Source: Bacteroidaceae bacterium (GTDB taxonomy: Bacteria; Bacteroidota; Bacteroidia; Bacteroidales; Bacteroidaceae). From it: DNA of 40,734 nucleotides. A program made the translations under genes and the position numbers. Below the pieces are notes generated by a model. It ran no database searches, was not told the origin of the DNA, and saw nothing but the letters and a program-made list of their open reading frames with translations. The stretch covers positions 1-40,734 of the forward strand of contig JAGAYH010000022.1 in NCBI GenBank assembly GCA_017940565.1, in the 5' to 3' direction. This document shows positions 1 to 7,147 of the stretch, piece by piece. Position 1 is the stretch's first letter, and the number at the start of each line of letters is the position of its first letter.

Positions 1-7
1 TGAGAGG

Positions 8-63
8 CCACTTTCGACTATCGTTGCACTACTTTTGCCCTGTTGGGGCTACTTTCGACTGTC
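8..63. repeat. Possible 21-bp-type phased repeat at left edge
   Basis: Three related sites follow one another: CCACTTTCGACTATC from 8, CTACTTTTGCCCTGT from 29 and CTACTTTCGACTGTC from 49. The first step is 21 bp and the second is 20 bp. The layout resembles the 15+6 bp arrays elsewhere in the window (for example 12328-12384), but the core differs and one step is off by a base. It may be a divergent member of the family or an unrelated repeat. The window edge cuts the left side. Confidence 0.4.
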
Positions 64-103
64 GCATGCATAGGAAGGCTTAGTGAAAAATCACTCTAAT
101 ATC

Positions 104-133
104 TTGTCGTGTAACAAAATATTTATAACTTTG
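104..133 (+). promoter_or_regulatory. Bacteroidota-type promoter for the LRR protein
   Basis: A -33 TTG at 104-106 and a -7 box TAACTTTG at 126-133 are separated by 19 bp, matching the Bacteroidota TTTG/TAnnTTTG arrangement. The gene starts 79 bp downstream, giving a leader of about 70 nt. Confidence 0.6.
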
Positions 134-212
134 CAAGCATAAGTCAACAATATATGTCAAAATAGTCTTAAAGGGACATAGCTGTGATATAAACAATTAA
201 AAGAATAGAATT

Positions 213-2378
213 ATGAGGAAACTATTTATTTTATCGGTGCTTTGCCTGCTGTGCATGACCCCTGTCCGGGCCGATGTGGTGCTCGATGCCACCAATTTCC
301 CCGACCCTGTATTTCGTATATATGTTTCTGGGCTGACTGGCGTGAATGTGGGCAGTACCATCTCTGATGCAAAACTCGCAAATGTAAAAGAGATTAGGGT
401 AGCAGAATCGGGTATCACGTCGCTGAAAGGCGTTGAGTATTTTACTAATCTGACTCTGTTGAGTTGCAGTAATAATCAATTAACCTCACTTGACGTGACA
501 CAGAATTCCTTGCTCAAAAATTTATATTGTAGCGAAAACCAATTGACTACGCTCGATGTGTCGCAGAATACAAAATTGGAAAATCTGCAGTGCTTCAACA
601 ATAACCTGACTTCGCTCGATGTGACGAAGAATACATTGCTTATTTATTTTAGGTGTGAAAATAACATTCTCACTTCTCTCGATGTGTCGAAAAACGTTAA
701 GCTTACAAATTTATTATGTGATGGTAATCGGCTGACCGCGCTCGATGTGTCAAGAAACACAGAGCTGGGACTATTAAAATGCCTGAATAATTCTATCTCC
801 TCACTTGATGTGTCAAATAATACCAAGCTTCGTTATCTAGATTGTAGCAATAATGAACTTACATCGCTTGATGTGACAAAAAATACAAAGCTGGAAAGTT
901 TACTATGCAATAATAATCAACTGACCTCGCTGGATGTGACAAAAAACCCAAAGCTCGCTTTTTTCAGTTGCGGTTATAATAAACTCAAATCGCTTGATGT
1001 GTCCAAGAATACCTTGCTTGCGTATTTATATTGTTATGGTAACCAATTAACTTCCCTTGATGTCTCAGAGAACACAGCGATGAAACAATTACGTTGTGCC
1101 TATAATCAGATAGGCTATCTTGCGCTGCGTGACATGACAGAGTTAGAGGAATTGTTATGCTCTGATAACAAAATCGCCCAGCTAAATCTGTTAAACAATA
1201 CGAAGCTAAAAACTATTGAGTGTCATGGAAACTGCCTGACCTATCTTAATCTCGACAACTGTCCGATAGAAACCAAAAGTATTTATGGCCAGTCATCCAC
1301 TCGCCGGTTCCAGATTATGAGCAACGGCAGCAACGAGAACGACTGCTGGGCGCTCTACGTGGGCACAAGCGACGCCTCGCGGATAAAAGACCTGAAGATA
1401 GACGGCGTGGAGACAGAGCCGGAGATGCTTACCAAGGACCCAGGCTGGATGGTAGTGTCGAACGACCGGAAGAAGATACCGCTGAAGGTGACGTATAAAA
1501 TCTACACCGGCAACGAGGCGGCAGGGTGGATGGTCGTCACGGTGAACTACGATGTGAAAAAATATGGCGTGTATGTCGACGGCAAGGAACTCACGTCGCT
1601 CAACTTCTACGACATCCCGGGCCTGAAGTCAGGCACGGCCTACCTGAAGGATGAGCCTGAAGGCATCGGCTGGAGCGGCTACCTGCCCACGCTGGCGCTC
1701 AGCGATGCCAAGATAGAAGGCGAGGAGGGCATACGCAACGAGCAGGCATACTATCTGAAGATTATCGTCAAGGGCGACAACGAAGTGACGGCCACCGACT
1801 ACAACGCCTTCGCCAACAACACGGCCGGCGTGGAGACCGTCTTCTCCGGCGGCGGCACGGTGCGCTTCACCGCCACAGGCGACCGCTGGAACGGCATCTA
1901 TGCCATCGACTCCCGCATGACGCTGAAAGAGGGGACGACCGTCATGGCCAAGGGCGACGGCTACGGCTACTTCGACGACAACAGCACGCTCGTCATGCAG
2001 GAAAACTCCAAGCTGATAGCCTATGGCAACCAGTATCCGAGCGTAGAGTTGCCATTGGCCGATCAGCGCAAGTGGGACGCCAACATCGGGGTGCGCTATC
2101 CCGAGGGCGCCTACATCGGCGACCGCTTTCATGTCTTCTACGCCGGCACGACGAAGGACGTTCAGAAAGACTGGGTGCTGATAGGTCCGGAGGGCGCCAC
2201 GCTGCCGGCCGACCTGCAGGGTAATCCGGCCGACGTGAACAAGGACGGCACGGTCGATAGCGCCGACATCGTGGCGGTAATCAAAGAAATGCCCGATGGC
2301 GACAAGAAAGCCGACGTGAACAACGACGGCGTCATCGACTCGGCCGACATCGTGGCCGTCATCAAGGCAATGAAGTAG
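213..2378 (+). CDS. Secreted leucine-rich-repeat protein with C-terminal dockerin-type repeats
   Basis: This 721-residue exported protein has a signal peptide at residues 1-20 (ending PVRA). Residues 90-341 are twelve consecutive 21-residue leucine-rich repeats of the pattern LTSLDVTKNTKLE-x-L-x-C-xx-NQ; the last two are degenerate. A region of about 330 residues without a recognised fold follows. The last 49 residues hold two dockerin/EF-hand-like loops, DVNKDGTVDSADI and DVNNDGVIDSADI, each with the Asp/Asn spacing of a calcium loop. LRRs of this kind usually mediate binding to proteins or surfaces. Dockerin-like tails are common on exported Prevotella proteins and need not imply a cellulosome. 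The LRR part is AT-rich and its codons differ from the GC-rich second half, so the gene looks mosaic. The ligand is unknown. A terminator-like hairpin follows. Confidence 0.85.
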   Translation: MRKLFILSVLCLLCMTPVRADVVLDATNFPDPVFRIYVSGLTGVNVGSTISDAKLANVKEIRVAESGITSLKGVEYFTNLTLLSCSNNQLTSLDVTQNSLLKNLYCSENQLTTLDVSQNTKLENLQCFNNNLTSLDVTKNTLLIYFRCENNILTSLDVSKNVKLTNLLCDGNRLTALDVSRNTELGLLKCLNNSISSLDVSNNTKLRYLDCSNNELTSLDVTKNTKLESLLCNNNQLTSLDVTKNPKLAFFSCGYNKLKSLDVSKNTLLAYLYCYGNQLTSLDVSENTAMKQLRCAYNQIGYLALRDMTELEELLCSDNKIAQLNLLNNTKLKTIECHGNCLTYLNLDNCPIETKSIYGQSSTRRFQIMSNGSNENDCWALYVGTSDASRIKDLKIDGVETEPEMLTKDPGWMVVSNDRKKIPLKVTYKIYTGNEAAGWMVVTVNYDVKKYGVYVDGKELTSLNFYDIPGLKSGTAYLKDEPEGIGWSGYLPTLALSDAKIEGEEGIRNEQAYYLKIIVKGDNEVTATDYNAFANNTAGVETVFSGGGTVRFTATGDRWNGIYAIDSRMTLKEGTTVMAKGDGYGYFDDNSTLVMQENSKLIAYGNQYPSVELPLADQRKWDANIGVRYPEGAYIGDRFHVFYAGTTKDVQKDWVLIGPEGATLPADLQGNPADVNKDGTVDSADIVAVIKEMPDGDKKADVNNDGVIDSADIVAVIKAMK

Positions 2379-2421
2379 AGATAGAGGGTATAGAAATTAA
2401 GAGATACTATAGAAATAAACC

Positions 2422-2452
2422 AGGCTGCGCTTCATAATTTGAAGCGCAGCCT
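2422..2452 (+). terminator. Rho-independent terminator-like hairpin
   Basis: A 12-bp perfect stem (AGGCTGCGCTTC with GAAGCGCAGCCT) encloses a 7-nt loop and is followed by a T/G-rich stretch. It lies 43 bp after the LRR gene stop and before prmC. Confidence 0.6.
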
Positions 2453-2483
2453 TGGTCGTTGTTTGGGGTTTTAGTAATTTCGC

Positions 2484-3362
2484 ATGATAAAACGCGTGCC
2501 TATGTCATATACAGAAGGAGACAACGTGATATTCCGTATCCGGGAGGCCATCCGTGCGGCCTACGACGACGGCAGTGAAGCCTTGGCCGTGGCGCGCGAG
2601 GTGGCAGCCGCCTTCGGCATCAGTTACGTGCAGGCCTTTGCCGGTACGGCGCGACCGTTGACCGATGAAGAAGAAACGCGGCTGTCGCTAATGGTGGCGC
2701 GTCTGCGTGAGGGCTGGCCGGTGCAGTATGTGACGGGCCGTGCCTGGTTCATGGACCATGAGTACAGCGTATGTCCCGGCGTGCTGATTCCCCGTCCCGA
2801 GACGGAAGATGTGGCCTGTGCCGCAGCCGAGGCTCTGAAAGGCACAGTTGCCCCCCGTGTAGTGGACGTGGGTACCGGCAGCGGCTGCATTGCCATCAGC
2901 CTGAAACTGGCGTCGGACGATGCGCAGGTGACGGGTGTGGACATTTCCCCCGAAGCCCTCGCCGTGGCGCGTCACAATGCCAAGCGCCTCGGGGCCGATG
3001 TCCCCGTGGTGTGGGGCGACGTGACGAAGCCCGAGACCATGCCGGCCGGGCCGTTTGACCTTGTGGTAAGCAACCCGCCCTATGTGCGCCGGTCGGAGCG
3101 CGGGGCCATGGCCGTGAGGGTAAAGGACCACGAGCCGGAGGTGGCCCTCTTTGTGCCCGACGGCGATGCGCTGGTGTTTTACCAAGCCCTGGCCGCCTAC
3201 GGACAGCGCGTATTGCCGCCAGGAGGCCGTCTGGTGGTGGAAATCAACAGTGCCCTGGGGAGGGAGACGGCGGCCGTGTTCAAGGCAAGCGGTTACCGCG
3301 AGGTGACGGTATTGAAGGACAGATACGACAAAGACAGGGTGATACGATGCCTAAAAGTGTGA
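2484..3362 (+). CDS. prmC: Peptide chain release factor N5-glutamine methyltransferase PrmC (HemK)
   Basis: PrmC methylates the glutamine of the GGQ motif in release factors RF1 and RF2, using S-adenosylmethionine, in the cytoplasm. An N-terminal helical substrate domain (about residues 1-95) precedes a Rossmann methyltransferase domain with the SAM-binding motif VDVGTGSGCIAI at 127-138, an acidic GVDIS strand, and the family signature NPPY at 197-200. The length of 292 is normal. A second in-frame ATG at 2502 (MSYTEGDN) may be the true start, because a weak -7-like TAATTTCG sits at 2475-2482. The 3' end overlaps recX by 16 bp, and recX overlaps comF, so the three genes are co-transcribed. 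This cluster is common in Bacteroidetes. Confidence 0.95.
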   Translation: MIKRVPMSYTEGDNVIFRIREAIRAAYDDGSEALAVAREVAAAFGISYVQAFAGTARPLTDEEETRLSLMVARLREGWPVQYVTGRAWFMDHEYSVCPGVLIPRPETEDVACAAAEALKGTVAPRVVDVGTGSGCIAISLKLASDDAQVTGVDISPEALAVARHNAKRLGADVPVVWGDVTKPETMPAGPFDLVVSNPPYVRRSERGAMAVRVKDHEPEVALFVPDGDALVFYQALAAYGQRVLPPGGRLVVEINSALGRETAAVFKASGYREVTVLKDRYDKDRVIRCLKV

Positions 3363-3853
3363 AGATACCCAGCGTGGCCGAAGCTACCCGCAAACTGGCC
3401 GCCCGCTGCGCCGTGAGCGAGCAGGCGCCCGACGACCTGGTGCGCAAGATGCGCTCCTGGGGCATGTCGGAGCCCGATGCGGCCGCTGTGATGGAGCAGT
3501 TGGTTAAGAACGGTTTTGTGAACGAGGCGCGCTATGTGCAGGCTTACGTGAGCGACAAATTGCAGTACGCCCGCTGGGGGCGCTTGAAGATAGCCCAGGG
3601 CTTGCATCAGAAGGGCCTGCCCCCCGCACTGGTGCAGGACGCTTTGGCCGGAATAGACGAAGCGGCCTATGCGGCAACCCTCCGCCAACTGTTGCAAAAG
3701 CAGTGGCCGGCCGTCCGGGGGCGCAATCTGTATGAGCGGCGCGCCAAGCTGGTGCGGTTCGCTGTGGGGAGGGGCTTTGAGCAACATCTGATATTTGATT
3801 GTCTCGACACCATGCCGGGGCTGGGCGGAGATGGGGATGATGAACTGGATTGA
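3347..3853 (+). CDS. recX: Regulatory protein RecX
   Basis: This 168-residue helical protein of the RecX family modulates RecA filaments. Supporting features are the RecX-type three-helix segments, including MRSWGMSEPDAAAVMEQL followed by GFVNEARYVQAYV near residues 37-70, the YARWGRLKIAQGL segment, and the second helical set ending with an RGFEQHLIF-like helix. Its start lies 16 bp inside prmC and its end overlaps the start of comF, so translation is probably coupled. No recA is in the window; in Bacteroidetes recX is often distant from recA. Confidence 0.85.
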   Translation: MPKSVKIPSVAEATRKLAARCAVSEQAPDDLVRKMRSWGMSEPDAAAVMEQLVKNGFVNEARYVQAYVSDKLQYARWGRLKIAQGLHQKGLPPALVQDALAGIDEAAYAATLRQLLQKQWPAVRGRNLYERRAKLVRFAVGRGFEQHLIFDCLDTMPGLGGDGDDELD

Positions 3854-4583
3854 ACGTTTGGCAACCGACGTGCGCGAGCTGCTCTTCCCGCGTCCGTGTC
3901 TGGTCTGCGGCGCCACGTTGGGCCTGCAGGAGCAAGTGGTGTGCAACCGCTGCCTGTCGCAGCTGCCCTACACCCGTTACCGCGGTTTGCCCGAAAATCC
4001 TGTGCATCGCCTGTTCTATCCCGACACTGCTGTGCAGCGAGCCAACGCCTGGATGTTTTACCATCAGGGCAGTGACACGGCCCATGTGGTCCATGCCCTG
4101 AAATACCTCGGCCGGCGCGAAGTAGGCCGGACGATGGGCCGGCTCATGGCCTGCGACGTGAAGCCCACCGGCTTTTTCGACGGGGTAGATGCCCTGGTAC
4201 CCGTGCCCCTGTCCCGCCCCCGGCAGCGGCGCAGGGGATACAACCAGAGCGAAGCGCTGGCCTCCGGCATCGCCGAAGTGACCGGACTGCCGCTGTGGCC
4301 CGAAGTGGTGGAGCGCACGGTGGACAACCCCACGCAGACCCGTCTCTCGGTCGAGGAACGGCGTCAGAACGTGGAGGGCATTTTCCGTCTGTGCGATGCC
4401 GGTAAAATCAGGGGCAGGCACTTGTTGCTGGTGGACGATGTGGTGACGACGGGCGCCACGCTGGCCTCGTGCATGGCGGCGCTGTCGGTGGCCGGCGGCG
4501 TGCGTTTCAGCGTGCTGTGTATGGCTGTGGCCGCTTCGGCGGCCTGCACGCCCGACGGGTTGGCCATAGATCTGGATGTATGA
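3831..4583 (+). CDS. comF: ComF family amidophosphoribosyltransferase-like protein
   Basis: The protein has an N-terminal zinc-ribbon with CLVC and CNRC pairs, followed by a type I phosphoribosyltransferase domain. That domain has the conserved R-x-RRRGYNQ segment, and the PRPP loop is LLLVDDVVTTGAT. ComF proteins are linked to DNA uptake in competent bacteria, but in Bacteroidetes their role is not established. The start is chosen at ATG 3831 (MGMMNWIERL), with nearby ATGs at 3837 and 3840. The in-frame ATG at 3795 would overlap recX more and adds a non-conserved extension. The gene is the last of the prmC-recX-comF operon and faces the convergent phosphoesterase. Confidence 0.88.
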   Translation: MGMMNWIERLATDVRELLFPRPCLVCGATLGLQEQVVCNRCLSQLPYTRYRGLPENPVHRLFYPDTAVQRANAWMFYHQGSDTAHVVHALKYLGRREVGRTMGRLMACDVKPTGFFDGVDALVPVPLSRPRQRRRGYNQSEALASGIAEVTGLPLWPEVVERTVDNPTQTRLSVEERRQNVEGIFRLCDAGKIRGRHLLLVDDVVTTGATLASCMAALSVAGGVRFSVLCMAVAASAACTPDGLAIDLDV

Positions 4584-4587
4584 ATAA

Positions 4588-4644
4588 TGAAAACGCGGTT
4601 AGACGAGACTAACTACGTTTTCGTTTGAACTAAATCCGTTTTCG
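4588..4644. repeat. 21-bp phased palindromic-site array (element A)
   Basis: Three 15-bp sites occur at 4588-4602 (TGAAAACGCGGTTAG, inverted), 4609-4623 (CTAACTACGTTTTCG) and 4630-4644 (CTAAATCCGTTTTCG), separated by 6-bp spacers so each step is 21 bp. The array exactly fills the gap between the convergent 3' ends of comF and the phosphoesterase. Confidence 0.8.
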
Positions 4645-4646
4645 TT

Positions 4647-6440
4647 TCAGTGCTGATGGATTTTTTTGCCTTTTTGAATGACAATGCCGCGGCTATGGTG
4701 GCCGGCCGGCCTTCCCTGCAGGTCGTAGGCGACGGCGGCCTGTGGCTGCTGCCGGTTGGCGACGCTCCGGATGCCGGACAGGTCGTCAGACGTCTGCTGC
4801 TGCTCCATGTCGAGCGAGAAGGGGTGTGGCCGTCGGATGCTTTGTACATACTGGTTCCCGAAGGAGTCGGTCAGGCGCACGGTGATGGGGTTGTCGGCTG
4901 TATTGGCCTGCACTTTGAAGAGGTGGGACACCTTGCAGGAAGTGAAGGTAGAGGTGTAGGAACCGTTTTGGAAGACGCGGGGCACGTCGTAGCAGATGGT
5001 GTGGTAGGGGTCTTCGCCGTAGATGCGCGTAACGGTGCGGCGCTTGCTGCCTTCGTAAACGAAAATTCTCCAGTCGGTGTCGTAGGCGAAGACGTTGATG
5101 AGTACCGTGTTTTTTGCAAAGTCGCGATAGACGGTTCGTGAGGGGTAGACCTCGAGCATCTTCTTCACGCTGTCGTTGGTTTCAAAGTAGTCCTTTACCG
5201 TGTTCATGTCATAGATGCGCATTTGCAGGTCGCCGTTTTGTTCAATCGACTTGTATTTCCATTGCAGGCGGTCGCCCTCGACGTTCCAAAGTGAATAGCC
5301 GCCGGGCGAGCCGTCGCGGCATACGTGGCGGTTGGTGCAGTAGCCTGTCCACCACCAGGAGGCGCAGATGGCGGCGATGTTGTGCTCCATGATGTTTTTG
5401 TAGCCTGTGGGGTGGGCGTGGTAGTTGTAATGGGTGTGTCCGCTGACGATGTGGACATTGCTGAATTCTTTCAACATGTCGCAAAGTGTCTTGCTGTTGT
5501 CGTCGGCGAGGTTGGCAGTGGCGGTGAAAGGCGATGCCGTCTCCAGTTTCCATACGGGAACGTGGAGGGCGACGATGAGGGGTGCCTCCTTGTCTTCCAC
5601 CAGTGCCAGGTCGCGCCGCAGCCAGTCGAGCTGCTCGGGCGTGAAGCGGGCGGAGTAGTTGCGGCTGCCCACGATGCCCTTGGCATAGTTGCCGCCGGTG
5701 TCTTCGTTGAGGTAATAGACGTCGTCAAGTACGACATAGTGGACGCGTCCGAGGTTGAACGAATAGTAGTTCGGGCACACGATGTTGCGCCATGGGGCGG
5801 AGGAGAGGAAGTCGCAGTCATCGCCGGCCGGCGTGGCGCCGTCGTTGTCGTGGTTGCCGATGACGGGCCAGAGGGTCATGGGGTAGCCGTACTCTTTGCA
5901 GGTGTTCATGAAGTCGTTGAGGTTGTAGTTGCGGCTGTACCAGTAGTTGTCCCATGTCAGGTCGCCCAGAATCATCGAATAAATCTTCCCCTTGCCGGCC
6001 TGCTGCTTTTCGGCTTTCAGGCATTCGATGTAGCCTTCCTTGAATTGCTTGAGGTCGCGGGTACGGTTGGCCAGATGGGAGTCGGCTCCGAGAATGAGCG
6101 TGTAGTTGTCGTTGTCTGCCTTGTTGAGCGTGAAATTGTGTGTTTCATTCGACTTGACGTTGGCGTAAAGCAACTTCTGCCAGAATTGGGGTTGGAAACC
6201 GTCTGTCAGGGTCGGCTCGTAGCCTCGCGGCAGGCTGTAGAATACGTAGCCGTTGCGCTTTTGTGACTGCAGGGCATAGTAGCCTGATTCGTTGGTCACG
6301 GTGACCGAGTCGCCGTCGCTCACGACGACGCCCTCTACACCGATGCCCTTGCAGCGGACGTAGCCGCTGATGTTTTGGGCCAGGACGCTGGCTGCCGTTG
6401 AAAGCAGAATGATTGATAGTAGTAAGTACCTGTGTTTCAT
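4647..6440 (-). CDS. Secreted calcineurin-like metallophosphoesterase
   Basis: This 597-residue exported phosphoesterase has a signal peptide at residues 1-21 (cleavage after VLA-Q). A beta-sandwich N-terminal domain (MetallophosN type, about 22-100) comes first, then the calcineurin-like core, then a C-terminal beta domain (MetallophosC type, from about 400). Metal ligands of the core are visible: D120-x-H122, D160 in GDLTWD, N196-H197-D198, H293 in ALHVP, and H335-x-H337 in SGHTH. The set is complete, so the enzyme should be active as a dinuclear phosphomonoesterase or phosphodiesterase in the periplasm or outside. The substrate cannot be told. It lies 127 bp downstream of the FMN-binding protein gene on the same strand, with a 21-bp repeat array between them. 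Confidence 0.88.
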   Translation of the reverse strand: MKHRYLLLSIILLSTAASVLAQNISGYVRCKGIGVEGVVVSDGDSVTVTNESGYYALQSQKRNGYVFYSLPRGYEPTLTDGFQPQFWQKLLYANVKSNETHNFTLNKADNDNYTLILGADSHLANRTRDLKQFKEGYIECLKAEKQQAGKGKIYSMILGDLTWDNYWYSRNYNLNDFMNTCKEYGYPMTLWPVIGNHDNDGATPAGDDCDFLSSAPWRNIVCPNYYSFNLGRVHYVVLDDVYYLNEDTGGNYAKGIVGSRNYSARFTPEQLDWLRRDLALVEDKEAPLIVALHVPVWKLETASPFTATANLADDNSKTLCDMLKEFSNVHIVSGHTHYNYHAHPTGYKNIMEHNIAAICASWWWTGYCTNRHVCRDGSPGGYSLWNVEGDRLQWKYKSIEQNGDLQMRIYDMNTVKDYFETNDSVKKMLEVYPSRTVYRDFAKNTVLINVFAYDTDWRIFVYEGSKRRTVTRIYGEDPYHTICYDVPRVFQNGSYTSTFTSCKVSHLFKVQANTADNPITVRLTDSFGNQYVQSIRRPHPFSLDMEQQQTSDDLSGIRSVANRQQPQAAVAYDLQGRPAGHHSRGIVIQKGKKIHQH

Positions 6441-6482
6441 GCTACCTTATAATGAATTTTTAAAAAATGGTTATTGATGATT

Positions 6483-6545
6483 CTATGTCCGATATGTTTT
6501 TTCCTATGTCCGATATAGTGAAGACTAAATGGGACATAGTCCGGC
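6483..6545. repeat. 21-bp phased palindromic-site array (element B)
   Basis: Sites at 6483-6497 (CTATGTCCGATATGT), 6504-6518 (CTATGTCCGATATAG) and 6525-6539 (CTAAATGGGACATAG) are separated by 6-bp spacers, so each step is exactly 21 bp. The array lies between the FMN-binding protein gene and the phosphoesterase start, upstream of the latter, so it could affect the phosphoesterase's expression. Confidence 0.8.
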
Positions 6546-6567
6546 CGACGGTTGTGGCTGCTGCCGG

Positions 6568-7035
6568 CTACTTGGAGAGCTTGGCGGCTGTGGCGTTGAC
6601 CGTCTTGATGACGGCGTCGCTGCTGAAGGTGGCGCCGCTGACGGCATCGGGCTTGAAGTGTGCGGCCTCGCGCAGGGTCTTGCCGTTCCAGGCTTTGAGC
6701 AACGGTTTGACGTAAACGAAGAATTCGGGGCTTTCCTGATTCTTTGCCGCTACGATGTTGCTGATTTTTCCCGTCTTGTCCACGGCAATGAACAGTGGGG
6801 TGGGGCCCATGTAGCCGCGGATGTTTTTGCCGTAAGGGTAGGTGCTGTAGACGGTCACTCCGTTTTTGAGTGTCCATGTGGCGGCATCGGCCGCTTTGAA
6901 GGACTGGCCTTTGTAGCCGAGCATCTTCACATAGGCCGACGTGAGTTTTGGGGCAGACGTACCTGCCGGGCTCTGTGCCATGAGGGCGGCCGGCAAGAGC
7001 AGGAACATTGAAATGTGCAGTACTTTTCGCTTCAT
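6568..7035 (-). CDS. Exported FMN-binding domain protein
   Basis: This small 155-residue protein has a signal peptide (residues 1-20, cleavage at LMA-Q) followed by a single FMN-binding domain of the NqrC/RnfG type. The flavinylation-like motif SGAT is at residues 133-136 (PDAVSGATFSSDAV), where the threonine is the usual attachment point for FMN through a phosphoester bond. The role is probably extracytoplasmic electron transfer. No ApbE flavin transferase is visible nearby. The start is placed at 7035 (MKRKVLHI); upstream in-frame codons run into the promoter at 7063-7070. Confidence 0.85.
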   Translation of the reverse strand: MKRKVLHISMFLLLPAALMAQSPAGTSAPKLTSAYVKMLGYKGQSFKAADAATWTLKNGVTVYSTYPYGKNIRGYMGPTPLFIAVDKTGKISNIVAAKNQESPEFFVYVKPLLKAWNGKTLREAAHFKPDAVSGATFSSDAVIKTVNATAAKLSK

Positions 7036-7062
7036 TTTTTCTGTCGGAGAATAATTATGGCG

Positions 7063-7070
7063 CAAAGGTA
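7063..7070 (-). promoter_or_regulatory. -7 promoter box for the FMN-binding protein gene
   Basis: TACCTTTG on the minus strand fits TAnnTTTG and lies 27 bp upstream of the chosen start codon. No convincing -33 element was seen. Confidence 0.5.
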
Positions 7071-7114
7071 CGAAAAACTCGTTCACTAAACGGTGGAAGT
7101 CGCTGTCTTTTTAC

Positions 7115-7122
7115 TAACTTTG
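7115..7122 (+). promoter_or_regulatory. -7 promoter box for the PurF-like gene
   Basis: TAACTTTG fits TAnnTTTG and lies 25 bp before the ATG at 7148. The -33 region is not clear. It is divergent from the promoter at 7063-7070. Confidence 0.5.
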
Positions 7123-7147
7123 CACTACATTTTGAATATACGATTAT

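Noticed and set aside
4588-4644. The phased arrays as CRISPR
   Set aside because: Repeat cores of 15 bp with spacers of 6 bp are far too short, arrays have only two to four units, and no cas gene is present.
7071-7086. Start at 7086 for the FMN-binding protein
   Set aside because: It would run through the -7 box at 7063-7070; the signal peptide begins at the ATG at 7035.
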